A stretch of DNA of 64,000 bases from Xanthomonas sp. F10 (GTDB lineage: Bacteria; Pseudomonadota; Gammaproteobacteria; Xanthomonadales; Xanthomonadaceae). The notes under the pieces were generated by a model. It was not told the origin of the DNA, did no database searches, and saw only the letters and a program-made list of their open reading frames with translations. This document shows, one piece after another, positions 55,854-64,000 of this stretch. Numbering within the stretch: position 1 is the first letter of the stretch; the number at the start of each line of letters is the position of its first letter. The translations under genes and the position numbers were made by a program. The stretch covers positions 1,236,322-1,300,321 of the forward strand of contig NZ_JACHNP010000002.1 in assembly GCF_014206815.1 (NCBI RefSeq). The letters run 5' to 3'.

Positions 55854-57134
55854 ATGAGCGCCGTCGCGTCTGCCGTTCCGCCCGTCAACTCGCCGCGCCG
55901 CGTGCTGCTGGCCAGTCTGGTCGGCACTACCATCGAGTTCTTCGATTTCTACATCTACGCCACTGCTGCGGTGCTGGTGTTCCCGAAGCTGTTCTTCCCC
56001 GCGGGCGATCCCGCTGCGGCGCAGTTGCAGTCGCTGGCGACCTTCGCCGTGGCCTTCGTCGCGCGGCCGCTGGGGTCGGGGCTGTTCGGCCACTTCGGCG
56101 ACCGCGTCGGGCGCAAGGCCACGCTGGTGGCGGCGCTGCTGACCATGGGCCTGTCCACCGTGCTGATCGGCCTGCTGCCCAGCTACGACCGGATCGGCGT
56201 GTGGGCACCGGCGCTGCTGGTGCTGTGCCGCTTCGGCCAGGGCCTGGGCCTGGGCGGCGAGTGGGGCGGGGCGGTGCTGCTGGCCACCGAGAACGCGCCG
56301 CCGGGCAAGCGCGCCTGGTACGGGATGTTCCCGCAGCTAGGGGCGCCACTGGGCTTCCTGCTGTGCTCGGGGATCTTCCTGTTGCTGGACGCGGCGCTGG
56401 ACGACGCACAGTTCCTGCGCTGGGGCTGGCGCATTCCGTTCGTCGCCAGCGCCCTGTTGGTGATCACCGGGCTGTGGGTGCGTCTGCGCATCCACGAGAC
56501 GCCGGACTTCCAGCGCGCATTGGACCGCAACGAGCGGGTGCGCATGCCGATGCAGACGGTGCTGTCGCAGCACGTCGGCGCGACGGTGCTGGGCACGCTC
56601 GCGGTGCTGGCGACCTTCGTGCTGTTCTACCTGATGACGGTGTTCGCGCTGGGCTATGGCACCAACGCCCTGCACTACAGCCGCGAGCAGTTCCTGCTGC
56701 TGCAGATGGTCGGCATCCTGTTCTTCGCCGCCGGCATTCCGCTGTCGGCCTGGTACGGCGACCGCCGCGGCACGCGCCCGGCGATGCTGCTGGCGAGCGT
56801 GGCCATCATCGCGTTCGGGCTGCTGTTCGCGCCGCTGTTCCAGGCCGGGCAGCCGTGGCAGGTGCTGGGCTTCCTGGCGCTGGGCTTCTTCTTCATGGGC
56901 CTGACCTACGGCCCCTGCGGCACGCTGCTGGCCGAGCTGTATCCGGTGCCCGTGCGCTACACCGGCGCCTCGCTGGCATTCAATCTGGCCGGCATCGTCG
57001 GCGCGGCGCCGGCGCCCTACGTGGCGGTGTGGCTGGCCGAGCAGTACGGCCTGCCGTGGGTAGGTTACTACCTCAGTGCGGCTGCGCTGCTGACCTTGCT
57101 GGCGTTGCTGGCGATTCGACGGCAGCGTCGCTGA
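55854..57134 (+). CDS. MHS-family major facilitator transporter
   Basis: 426 residues from the ATG at 55854. Metabolite:H+ symporter group: the opening LVGTTIEFFDFYIYATAAVLVFPKLFF, the loop GHFGDRVGRKATLVAALLTMG and the motif GLGLGGEWGGAVLLATENAPPGKRAWY are diagnostic. Twelve membrane helices are expected. The group includes carriers of small carboxylates, proline/betaine or shikimate; which one is moved here is unknown. The 3' end overlaps the convergent GGDEF regulator gene by 62 bp. It lies between the ice-nucleation gene and the second Puu block but on the other strand from puuB. Confidence 0.92.
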   Translation: MSAVASAVPPVNSPRRVLLASLVGTTIEFFDFYIYATAAVLVFPKLFFPAGDPAAAQLQSLATFAVAFVARPLGSGLFGHFGDRVGRKATLVAALLTMGLSTVLIGLLPSYDRIGVWAPALLVLCRFGQGLGLGGEWGGAVLLATENAPPGKRAWYGMFPQLGAPLGFLLCSGIFLLLDAALDDAQFLRWGWRIPFVASALLVITGLWVRLRIHETPDFQRALDRNERVRMPMQTVLSQHVGATVLGTLAVLATFVLFYLMTVFALGYGTNALHYSREQFLLLQMVGILFFAAGIPLSAWYGDRRGTRPAMLLASVAIIAFGLLFAPLFQAGQPWQVLGFLALGFFFMGLTYGPCGTLLAELYPVPVRYTGASLAFNLAGIVGAAPAPYVAVWLAEQYGLPWVGYYLSAAALLTLLALLAIRRQRR

Positions 57135-58452
57135 ACGCCGGTTCCGCGGCCGGGGCGCATTCGACCCGATTGCGGCCGCCGGCCTTGGCCAGGTACAGGT
57201 ATTTGTCGGCCTCGGTCAGCAGGGCATGCAGCGTCTGCCGCTGCGGCCCGCTGTTGCTGACGCCGATGCTGATGGTGAGGTGCAGGGTCTGCGTGCCGAT
57301 GGCGACCCGCAGGTCGGCGATGCGCACGCGCAGGGCCTCGAAGTAGTCGGTGGCCGCAGCGGCGTCCAGGCCCGGCGCCAGCATGCAGAACTCTTCGCCG
57401 CCGAAGCGCGCCACCATGTCCTGGGGGCGCGCATGCGCGGCCAGGGTCGCGGCGACCACCCGCAGCGCCTCGTCGCCGGCCTCGTGGCCGAAGGTGTCGT
57501 TGATGTGCTTGAAATGGTCGATGTCGAGCATCGCCACGCTGACCGGCTGCTGCCGTGCCAGCCATCGCGGCAGCGCCCGCTGGCTCTGCTCGAGGAAGTG
57601 CCGGCGGTTGGGCAGGCTGGTGAGGAAGTCGCGCGTGGCCAGGTCCTGCAGGGTGCCGATCAGTTCCAGCTGGTCCACGTTCTGCGAGACCCGGCAGAAG
57701 AATTCCTCGCGCGAAAAGGGTTTGCGCAGGAAGTCGTTGGCGCCGTTCTTGAGGAAGCGCGGTACCAGCGACGGGTCGTTGTTGCCGGACAGGCCGATCA
57801 CCGCCAGCATGTCGCGTGCGCGCAAGGTGCGCAGCCGGCGGGTGAACTCCACGCCCTCCATGCCCGGCATTTCCTGGTCCACCACCGCCAGGCGGATGGA
57901 CGGGTTGGCCTCGATCGCGCGCAGCCCGGCGGCGCCGTCGGCGGCCTCCACCACCTTGTAGCCGTACATTGCCAGCAGCGCGGCGGCGTAGGCGCGCGCC
58001 GACGGCGAGTCGTCCACCACCAGCGCGGTGATGGCGCGGTTGCGCGCCAGCCGCTGCACCAGCCAGGCCAGGTAGTCGATGCTGTCCGGCGCGTTCTTCA
58101 GCACGAAATCGATGATCTGCTGGGTCAGGATGCGCTTGCGCAGGCCTTCGTCGTAGACCCCGCTGACCACCACCGTGGGCAGCCCGCGCGCGATGAAGAA
58201 GTCGACCACGGTGTCGCGGTCGCCGTCGGCCAGCACCAGCCCGGTCAGCGCCAGGAACCAGGAGCCGCCATCGTCCAGCGCAGCGGCGGCTTCGGCCAGG
58301 GTGGAGACCACGACCACCGGCAGCTCGACCCGTTGCTCGATCGCCGCGCGCAGCAGGTCGGTGAAGGTGCGCGAGTTTTCCACCAGCAGGATGCGCTGCT
58401 GTGCAGGGCTGCCGTCGGGGGCGATCGGGGAGATCGACAACGGGTGCGACAT
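57073..58452 (-). CDS. Response regulator with two receivers and GGDEF diguanylate cyclase
   Basis: 459 residues. A first receiver-like domain (about 18-135) has replaced its phosphoacceptor (ALTGLVLADGD where the Asp strand should be) and is probably a pseudo-receiver. The second receiver (about 142-262) keeps the acidic VDDSPS and the acceptor Asp in LAVVDQEMPGMEG. The GGDEF domain (about 285-440) has GGEEF preceded by an RxxD inhibitory site (RPQD). So it should make cyclic di-GMP on phosphorylation of the second receiver. No kinase is adjacent. It overlaps the convergent transporter gene by 62 bp, so its last 20 or so residues (Ala/Pro-rich) are encoded antisense to the transporter's last helix. 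Confidence 0.93.
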   Translation of the reverse strand: MSHPLSISPIAPDGSPAQQRILLVENSRTFTDLLRAAIEQRVELPVVVVSTLAEAAAALDDGGSWFLALTGLVLADGDRDTVVDFFIARGLPTVVVSGVYDEGLRKRILTQQIIDFVLKNAPDSIDYLAWLVQRLARNRAITALVVDDSPSARAYAAALLAMYGYKVVEAADGAAGLRAIEANPSIRLAVVDQEMPGMEGVEFTRRLRTLRARDMLAVIGLSGNNDPSLVPRFLKNGANDFLRKPFSREEFFCRVSQNVDQLELIGTLQDLATRDFLTSLPNRRHFLEQSQRALPRWLARQQPVSVAMLDIDHFKHINDTFGHEAGDEALRVVAATLAAHARPQDMVARFGGEEFCMLAPGLDAAAATDYFEALRVRIADLRVAIGTQTLHLTISIGVSNSGPQRQTLHALLTEADKYLYLAKAGGRNRVECAPAAEPAFSDAAVESPATPARSAAQPH

Positions 58453-58542
58453 GCATGCCTCGCGGGCGGCAATCCGGGGGATGGAACCCCGGTTAGCGGC
58501 CGCGTGCGCGCAAACTTGAGGGTGGCGCGGGCCCGCCTGCGG

Positions 58543-59850
58543 CTACCACAGCGCGTCGCGCAGCTTGTACCAGGACATCGCCGCCACCAGCAGCGGCGTG
58601 CGCAGCAGGCGGCCGCCAGGGAAGGGCGCGTGCGGGATCCGCGCGAACACGTCCAGCCGCTGCGCCTGTCCGCCGATCGCCGCGGCGATGACCGCGCCGG
58701 CCAGCCCGGTGGCGGCCACGCCGTGGCCGGAGAAGCCCTGCGCGAAGTACACGTTCGGGGTCAGCCGGCCCCATTGCGGGGCGCGGTTGCGGGTGATGTC
58801 GACGTAGCCGCCCCACACCGATTCCAGTTCGACGTGACGCAATTGCGGGAACACCCGACGCATGCGTCGGGTCATCACCCCGCGCAGGCCGGGCGGCGGC
58901 AGCGACGAATAGCTGGCGCGGCCGCCGAACAGCAGCCGGTGGTCGCGGCTGAGACGGAAGTAGTCCAGGGCCCAGTTGACGTCGGCCACCGCCATGTCGT
59001 TGCCGATCAGTTCGCGCGCCAGCGCCTCGCCCAGCGGCGCGCTGGCGCCGATGTAGGTGCCGACCGGCATGATCCGCGATTCCAGTTCCGGGGCGATGCC
59101 GCGCAGCCAGGCGTTGCCGGCGAGGATGGCGAACTCGCCTTCGACCTCGCCGTGCGCGCTGCGCAGGATCGGCCGCGCGCCGCGCAGCAGCTGCGTGGCC
59201 GGGGTCTGTTCGTAGATGCGCACGCCGGCGGCCAGCGCCGCCCGCGCCAGGCCGCGCGCGTACTCCAGCGGATGCAGGTGGCCGCTGGCCGCGTCGTACA
59301 TCGCCCCCAGGTAGCGCGGACTGCGCAGCTGCGACTGCAACTGCGTGCGGTCCCACCATTGCAGCGGATAGTCGTAGCGCTGCGCCATCTCGATGATGCC
59401 GGCGCGCAGCGCACGTTCCTGGCGCGGCTTGATCGCCACGTGGGCATGGCCGTCGCGCCAGTCGCAGGCGATGCCGTGGCGGGCGATGCGGCTACGCAGC
59501 AACTGCATGCCGTCGCGGGAGAAATCGAACAGCAGCCGCGCATCGTCCTGGCCAAGCAAGGTTTCCAGGGTGTGCTGCTCGCAGCCGTAGCCGACGATGG
59601 CCTGGCCACCGTTGCGCCCGGACGCGCCCCAGCCGACCCGCTGCGCCTCCAGCACCACCACCCGATACCCGGCCTCGGCCAGCGCCAGCGCCGCACTCAA
59701 CCCGGTATAGCCGGCGCCAAGGATGCACACGTCGGCGCGCACGCGTCCGCGCAGCGGTTCCTGCGCCGGGAACGGCGCAGCGCTGTCGAGGTACCAGGAA
59801 GTACCGGGGCCCGGGGCGCGGGACCCGGGACCCGGGGATGAGCGGGTCAT
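58543..59850 (-). CDS. puuB: FAD-dependent oxidoreductase, PuuB-like gamma-glutamylputrescine oxidase
   Basis: 435 residues. DAO-family flavoenzyme: the dinucleotide motif is VCILGAGYTGLSAALALAEAG (about residues 41-60), followed by VVVLEAQRVGWGASGRNGG and near the C-terminus YFAQGFSGHGVAATGLAGAV. PuuB oxidises gamma-glutamylputrescine to the aldehyde with H2O2 release. The start at 59850 gives MTRSSPGPGSRAPGPG, which is encoded by a GGGACCC-type repeat also found in the upstream gap; the conserved protein begins at about WYLDSAAPFP (residue 19). The repeat has therefore either been inserted into the N-terminus or the real start lies further in. It lies 97 bp downstream of puuA. Confidence 0.9.
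   Translation of the reverse strand: MTRSSPGPGSRAPGPGTSWYLDSAAPFPAQEPLRGRVRADVCILGAGYTGLSAALALAEAGYRVVVLEAQRVGWGASGRNGGQAIVGYGCEQHTLETLLGQDDARLLFDFSRDGMQLLRSRIARHGIACDWRDGHAHVAIKPRQERALRAGIIEMAQRYDYPLQWWDRTQLQSQLRSPRYLGAMYDAASGHLHPLEYARGLARAALAAGVRIYEQTPATQLLRGARPILRSAHGEVEGEFAILAGNAWLRGIAPELESRIMPVGTYIGASAPLGEALARELIGNDMAVADVNWALDYFRLSRDHRLLFGGRASYSSLPPPGLRGVMTRRMRRVFPQLRHVELESVWGGYVDITRNRAPQWGRLTPNVYFAQGFSGHGVAATGLAGAVIAAAIGGQAQRLDVFARIPHAPFPGGRLLRTPLLVAAMSWYKLRDALW
59797..59839. repeat. GGGACCC-type GC-rich repeat at the puuB start
   Basis: Several copies of GGGACCC/GGGGCCC run through the first codons of puuB. An inverted, equally GC-rich array (GGGTCCC, GGGCCCC, GGGTCCCC units) lies at 59917-59945 between puuB and puuA. 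It looks like a GC-rich variant of the GGGATTG heptamers elsewhere in the window. Confidence 0.7.
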
Positions 59851-59916
59851 GATCGTGAATTGTCGATGGGGTGGGACATGTATCCGGCTCCATGTACTTG
59901 CTCTTGCTTTTGCGGG

Positions 59917-59945
59917 TCCCGGGCCCCGGGTCCCCGGTCCCGGTT
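59917..59945. repeat. GGGTCCC-type partner array between puuA and puuB
   Basis: Four GC-rich heptamer-like units adjacent to a short CTTGCTCTTGCTTTTGC tract, which resembles the AGCAAC simple repeat at 39141. The array reaches the stop codon of puuA (59948). Confidence 0.65.
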
Positions 59946-59947
59946 CC

Positions 59948-61327
59948 TCACACCGTCCGCAAATACCAGCGATAGTCCACATCGCTGACCTGCGCCTGGA
60001 AATCCAGCAGCTCGCGGCGCTTCTGCTGGCCGTAGATATGGCGGAAGCGCGTGCCGAAGGCGGTGGCGGCGAAGTCGCTGTCCAGGAAACGGGCGATCGC
60101 GCCGCGCCAGTGCGGTTCGCGTGCGGCGTGTTGCGCGTAGGCGTTGCCCTGGGTTGGCGGGCCCGGATCGATGTTTTGCGCCAGGCCGTGTTCGATGCCG
60201 GCCAGCACCGCCGCGGCGACCAGGTAGGGATTGGCGTCGGCGCCGGCGATGCGGTGTTCGATGCGGGTGTTGGCCGGGTCGCTGTGCGGCACCCGCATCG
60301 CCACGGTGCGGTTGTTGAAGCCCCAGCTGTCGTTGAGCGGGACGAAGGCGTTGGCGACGAAGCGCCGGTAGCTGTTGGCGTGCGGCGCGAACAGCAGCAG
60401 GCAGTCCTCGGCGCTGCGCTGCAGCCCGCCGATGGCGTGGCGCAAGGGCGCCGCCGGTGCCTGCGGGGTGCAGGCGAACACGTTGTCGCCGGCGCCGTCG
60501 AGCAGGCTCACGTGCAGGTGCAAGCCGCTGCCGGACTGCGCCGCGAAGGGCTTGGCCATGAAGCTGGCGAGCAGGCCTTGCTGCTGCGCGATCGCCTTGA
60601 TCGCGCGCTTGAGCAGCACCGCATCGTCGCAGGCGGCCAGCGCATCGGCGCGGTGCTTGAGGTTGATCTCGAACTGGCCGGGCGCGTACTCGGCGACCGC
60701 GGTATCGGCCGGAATGCCCTGCGCGCGGCAGGCCTGGGCGACCGCATCGGTGAAGCCGCGCTGGTCGTCCAGCTCCTGCATGTAATAGACCTGGGTGCTG
60801 TCGTTGCGCAGCCCGCTGTGAGCATGCAGCGGCGGCTGCGGGCGGCCTTGCGCATCGGCGTGCGGGTCGAACAGGTAGAACTCCAGTTCCACCGCGATCA
60901 CCGGCGTCAGCCCGCGTGCCTGCAGACGCGCCAGTACCTGCGCCAAGACCTGGCGCGGGGCGAAGTCGAGCGCACCGCCGGCACCGTCCTGCATCGTGAG
61001 CAGCAGTTGCGCCGACGGCACCGGCGCCCACGGCACCGGTCGCAGGCTGCCCGGCACCGGGAAGCACAGCCGGTCCTCGTCGCCGATGTCGTAGCCCAGC
61101 CCGGTTTCCTCGACGGTGTTGCCGGTGATGTCGGTGGCGATCAGCGACATCGGCAGGCACACCCCGTCGCGGTACACCTTGTCCAGCGCGTCGCGGGCGA
61201 TGCGCTTGCCGCGCAGCAGGCCGTTGCAGTCCGGCAGCAGCAGGTCGATCTGCTCGCAGCCGGCGATGCGCTGCAGGGTCTGGGCGTCGTCCGGGGGCAG
61301 CAGCGGGGCATCGTGCATGCGGATCAT
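59948..61327 (-). CDS. puuA: Glutamine synthetase-family gamma-glutamylpolyamine ligase (PuuA-like)
   Basis: 459 residues from the ATG at 61327 (MIRMHDAPLLPPDD); ATG 61318 is an alternative. GS-fold ligase that would join glutamate to putrescine. Metal/ATP signatures are VIAVELEFYLFDP (about 138), the GHHxH-equivalent GSGLHLHVSLLDG, NSYRRFV (about 325) and NNRTVAMRVP, and RIEHRIAGADANPYL. The C-terminal adenylylation Tyr motif of GlnA is absent, as expected for PuuA. It stands upstream of puuB on the minus strand and is divergent from puuD plus a second such gene. The intergenic region 61328-61594 contains a TTGACG (minus strand) and an AT-rich TTGTAAAAATAAAA patch (plus strand) as possible promoter parts. 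Confidence 0.92.
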   Translation of the reverse strand: MIRMHDAPLLPPDDAQTLQRIAGCEQIDLLLPDCNGLLRGKRIARDALDKVYRDGVCLPMSLIATDITGNTVEETGLGYDIGDEDRLCFPVPGSLRPVPWAPVPSAQLLLTMQDGAGGALDFAPRQVLAQVLARLQARGLTPVIAVELEFYLFDPHADAQGRPQPPLHAHSGLRNDSTQVYYMQELDDQRGFTDAVAQACRAQGIPADTAVAEYAPGQFEINLKHRADALAACDDAVLLKRAIKAIAQQQGLLASFMAKPFAAQSGSGLHLHVSLLDGAGDNVFACTPQAPAAPLRHAIGGLQRSAEDCLLLFAPHANSYRRFVANAFVPLNDSWGFNNRTVAMRVPHSDPANTRIEHRIAGADANPYLVAAAVLAGIEHGLAQNIDPGPPTQGNAYAQHAAREPHWRGAIARFLDSDFAATAFGTRFRHIYGQQKRRELLDFQAQVSDVDYRWYLRTV

Positions 61328-61594
61328 CGCGGCGGACGGCGGGAGTGTTTCGAGCTTAGCAGAGCCCAATGGCGTCAAGAATACTCAACAGCGGCACGTG
61401 CCCCATGCGCTGGCGCTCAATCACGCGCAACGGTGGCCGTAGTGGGCTTTTGCGGCATTGCACGGGAAGTTGCGCCGTCGCGCAGGTCCGTCATCACGTC
61501 TGTCGGTGCGTTGTGCGCCGTGTTCCACTGCGTGTCGTGTTGTAAAAATAAAACGCCCGCGGTAACTTGCAGTGACGCCACACGAGTTCTTCGC

Positions 61595-62350
61595 ATGGCC
61601 GTATCGCCCCTGGTCGGCGTGCCGACCGACCGCAAGCTCATCGGCCATCATCCGTTCCTGGCTGCGGGCGAAAAGTATCTGCGCGCCGCTGTCGATGGTG
61701 CGGGGGTGACCCCGGTGCTGCTGCCGTCGCTGCAGCCGCCGGTCGATGCCCGCGCCTGGCTGACGCGGCTCGACGGCCTGCTGTTGACCGGCGCGGTCAG
61801 CAATATCGAGCCGCACCATTACAGCGACGAGCCGAGCTGGCTCGGCAACCTGCATGACCCGGCGCGCGACGCCAACACGCTGGACCTGATTCCGCAGGCG
61901 ATCTCGCTGGGCCTGCCGATCCTGGCGATCTGCCGCGGCTTCCAGGAAGTCAACGTCGCCCTTGGCGGTACCCTGCATCAGAAGGTGCATGCGCAGCCGG
62001 GGCTGTCCGATCACCGCGAGGATCCGCAGGCGCCGCTGGAGGCGCAGTACGCGCCGGCGCACGAAGTGACGCTGAGCGAAGGCGGCTGGCTGGAGGAGAT
62101 CGCCGGCCGCGGGCGGGTGCGGGTCAACTCGCTGCATGGCCAGGGCGTGGCCCGGCTCGGCGGCGACCTGATCGTCGAGGCGCTGGCGCCGGATGGATTG
62201 ATCGAGGCTTTCCGCGGCATCGGCCCCGGCTTCCTGCTGGGCGTGCAATGGCATCCGGAGTGGCGGGTGCTGGACGACCCGTTCTATCTCGGCATCTTCC
62301 AATCCTTCGGCGACGCCTGTCGCCACTATGCGGCCACCCGCAGGCACTGA
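61595..62350 (+). CDS. puuD: Gamma-glutamyl-GABA hydrolase (PuuD-like class I amidotransferase fold)
   Basis: 251 residues from the ATG at 61595. Peptidase C26 family: the catalytic Cys is in ILAICRGFQEVNVALGG (about residue 114), the His and Glu in GVQWHPEWR (about 220-222), and the substrate region in NSLHGQGV. PuuD releases GABA and glutamate from gamma-glutamyl-GABA. It leads a two-gene plus-strand unit with the following glutamine-synthetase-like gene, only 5 bp apart, and is divergent from puuA-puuB, so the two units share one regulatory region. Confidence 0.94.
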   Translation: MAVSPLVGVPTDRKLIGHHPFLAAGEKYLRAAVDGAGVTPVLLPSLQPPVDARAWLTRLDGLLLTGAVSNIEPHHYSDEPSWLGNLHDPARDANTLDLIPQAISLGLPILAICRGFQEVNVALGGTLHQKVHAQPGLSDHREDPQAPLEAQYAPAHEVTLSEGGWLEEIAGRGRVRVNSLHGQGVARLGGDLIVEALAPDGLIEAFRGIGPGFLLGVQWHPEWRVLDDPFYLGIFQSFGDACRHYAATRRH

Positions 62351-62355
62351 GTCCC

Positions 62356-63738
62356 ATGGCCAGTCGACCCCGATCACGCAAGCACACGCCGGAACAGCAG
62401 GAAAGTTCGCTGCGGCGCTGGCTCAAGGAACGCCACATCACCGAGGTCGAATGCCTGGTGCCGGACATCACCGGCAATGCCCGCGGCAAGATCATTCCCG
62501 CCGCCAAGTTCTCGCACGACTACGGCACGCGGCTGCCCGAGGGCATCTTCGCCACCACCGTCACCGGCGATTACCCGGACGACTATTACGACCTGACCTC
62601 GCCGTCGGATTCGGACATGCAACTGCGTCCGGACCCGGACACGGTGCGCATGGTGCCCTGGGCCGCCGACCCCACCGCGCAGGTGATCCACGATTGCTAT
62701 ACCAAGGAAGGCCAGCCGCACGACCTGGCGCCGCGCAACGTGCTGCGCGGCGTGCTGGCGGCCTACGCGGCGATCGGCTGCAAGCCGGTGGTGGCGCCGG
62801 AGCTGGAATTTTTCCTGGTGCAGAAGAACACCGACCCGGACTTCCCGCTGCTGCCGCCGGCCGGCCGTTCCGGACGCCCGGAGACGGCGCGGCAGTCGTA
62901 CTCGATCGACGCGGTCAACGAATTCGACCCGATCCTGGACCTGATGTACGACTACTGCGACGCGATGGAACTGGACGTGGACACGCTGATCCACGAATCC
63001 GGCGCGGCGCAGCTGGAAGTCAACTTCACCCACGACGACGCACTGTCGCGCGCCGACCAGGTGTTCCTGTTCAAGCGCACCATGCGCGAGGCGGCGCTGC
63101 GCCACGGGGTCTACGCGACCTTCCTGGCCAAGCCGATGGAGAACGAGCCGGGCAGTGCGATGCATATCCACCAGAGCCTGGTGGACAAGCACGGCAAGAA
63201 CGTCTTCAGCGGCCGCCGCGCCGGCGAGTACAGCCGCACCTTCGCCCATTACCTGGCAGGCCTGCAGAAGTACGTGCCGATGGCGATGGCGTTCTTCGCG
63301 CCCAACGTCAATTCCTACCGCCGGCTGATGTTCGGCGAGGTGTCGCCGAGCAATGTGCTGTGGGGCTTCGACAACCGCACCTGCGGCCTGCGCGTGCCGA
63401 TCGACACGATCGAGAACATGCGCGTGGAGAGCCGCTTTGCCGGTTCCGACGCCAATCCCTACCTGGCGATGGCGGCGACGCTGGCCTGCGGCCTGCTCGG
63501 GATCCGCGAGAAGCTCGAGCCGACCGAGCCGACCACGGGCAGCGGCAAGGAGATGGGCTATCAGTTGCCGCGCTCGCTGGGCGAGGCGCTGGACGAACTG
63601 GAGCGGTGCGCGCCGTTGCAGGAGTTGCTGGGGCCGCGCTTCGTGCGGGCGTACATTTCGGTCAAGCGCAAGGAGTACGAGACGTTCTTCCGGGTGATCA
63701 GTTCGTGGGAGCGGGAGTTCCTGTTGTTGAACGTGTGA
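62356..63738 (+). CDS. Second glutamine synthetase-family amine ligase
   Basis: 460 residues, 5 bp after puuD. GS fold with PELEFFLVQKNTDPDFPL, HIHQSLVDKHGKNVFSG, NVNSYRRLMFGEVSPSN, WGFDNRTCGLRVP and SRFAGSDANPYLAM; again no GlnA adenylylation motif. It differs from the divergent PuuA through most of its length, including a distinct N-terminus rich in basic residues (MASRPRSRKHTPEQQE) and the substrate loop near residue 250. It is likely a ligase for another polyamine or amine (for example spermidine or ethanolamine), or the main PuuA with the other being specialised; sequence alone does not decide. Confidence 0.9.
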   Translation: MASRPRSRKHTPEQQESSLRRWLKERHITEVECLVPDITGNARGKIIPAAKFSHDYGTRLPEGIFATTVTGDYPDDYYDLTSPSDSDMQLRPDPDTVRMVPWAADPTAQVIHDCYTKEGQPHDLAPRNVLRGVLAAYAAIGCKPVVAPELEFFLVQKNTDPDFPLLPPAGRSGRPETARQSYSIDAVNEFDPILDLMYDYCDAMELDVDTLIHESGAAQLEVNFTHDDALSRADQVFLFKRTMREAALRHGVYATFLAKPMENEPGSAMHIHQSLVDKHGKNVFSGRRAGEYSRTFAHYLAGLQKYVPMAMAFFAPNVNSYRRLMFGEVSPSNVLWGFDNRTCGLRVPIDTIENMRVESRFAGSDANPYLAMAATLACGLLGIREKLEPTEPTTGSGKEMGYQLPRSLGEALDELERCAPLQELLGPRFVRAYISVKRKEYETFFRVISSWEREFLLLNV

Positions 63739-63815
63739 GTTGCTGCGGCCTTCGTAGCTTGCGTGACGCGTCGTTTGCGACGCAACTGCCTACGCGCTCT
63801 GCAGCAGACTCGATC

Positions 63816-63888
<73 letters not shown>

Positions 63889-63938
63889 ACCGGGTTCCCT
63901 TCCGAAGCGGCGGCCATCGCGGGGAAAAACCCGAAGGG

Positions 63939-63960
63939 CGGCGTACATGGATGTACGCCG
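63939..63960. repeat. Perfect 10-bp inverted repeat with GG centre
   Basis: CGGCGTACAT / ATGTACGCCG around a GG centre. Directly after it a second nested palindrome occurs at 63962-63992, so this is part of a structured element that seems to run out of the window. Confidence 0.8.
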
Positions 63961-63961
63961 T

Positions 63962-63992
63962 CCGCGGCAGGGGCAGGATGCCCCTTCCGCGG
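63962..63992. repeat. Nested inverted repeat at the right edge
   Basis: CCGCGG arms flank an inner AGGGGC / GCCCCT palindrome. With the preceding palindrome this gives two stem-loops in tandem within 60 bp. No T run follows inside the window, and the element may continue beyond it. Confidence 0.7.
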
Positions 63993-64000
63993 ATCCCCGT

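Overview
The window is a GC-rich, densely coding chromosomal segment from a member of the Xanthomonadaceae, most likely a Xanthomonas. The support is the oprO/P-phoX-pst phosphate locus, paired REP-like palindromes built on GTAGGAGCGGCTTCAGCCGC, GGGATTG-type heptamer arrays between genes, and a bacterial ice-nucleation gene of the kind known from Xanthomonas translucens and Pseudomonas syringae. The genus call is inference from content; no rRNA or other typing marker is present.

Layout. 1-5.4 kb: the 3' part of a two-component-propeller diguanylate cyclase, a short tyrosine-phosphatase-like gene with a small partner, RNase T, and an hvfA-hvfB-hvfC cluster (copper-chelating RiPP precursor with EGKCG motifs, MNIO maturase, partner protein). 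5.5-13.3 kb: the Pho regulon locus phoX-pstS-pstC-pstA-pstB-phoU on the minus strand, divergent from an OprP/O-type phosphate porin, with three candidate Pho boxes and three clear intrinsic terminators. 13.4-18.4 kb: beta-carbonic anhydrase plus SulP transporter, endonuclease III, a small unknown gene and an enoyl-CoA hydratase. 18.5-31 kb: a degenerate FKBP-like periplasmic protein, a DUF1289-Nudix fusion, a rhodanese, a DUF1684 lipoprotein, AmpD-like amidase, MOSC, small hydrolase, GNAT, ABC-F ATPase, an SDR/AraC pair and RlmKL. 30.8-39 kb: a CHASE hybrid kinase with its HD-GYP response regulator, DUF445, a ParB-like protein and an EthD-like protein.

39-44 kb and 58.5-63.7 kb together carry a split gamma-glutamyl polyamine (Puu) catabolic set: omega-amino-acid:pyruvate aminotransferase + alanine dehydrogenase, divergent from puuR + puuC; and puuA-puuB divergent from puuD + a second puuA-like gene. 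A perfect 9-bp inverted motif at the puuR/aminotransferase divergent promoter is a candidate operator. Between the two Puu blocks lie a formate/oxalate module (OFA transporter, FdhD, YdeP-type molybdoenzyme, tiny overlapping gene), the ice-nucleation gene with 63 uninterrupted 16-residue repeats, an MHS-family transporter and a two-REC GGDEF response regulator.

The most interesting parts are the hvfABC metallophore cluster, the highly homogenised ice-nucleation repeat array, the split Puu set with two glutamine-synthetase-like ligases, and the non-random placement of repeats (paired REPs only at convergent gene ends, heptamer arrays in inverted pairs). No tRNA, rRNA, CRISPR array, insertion sequence or prophage was recognised.
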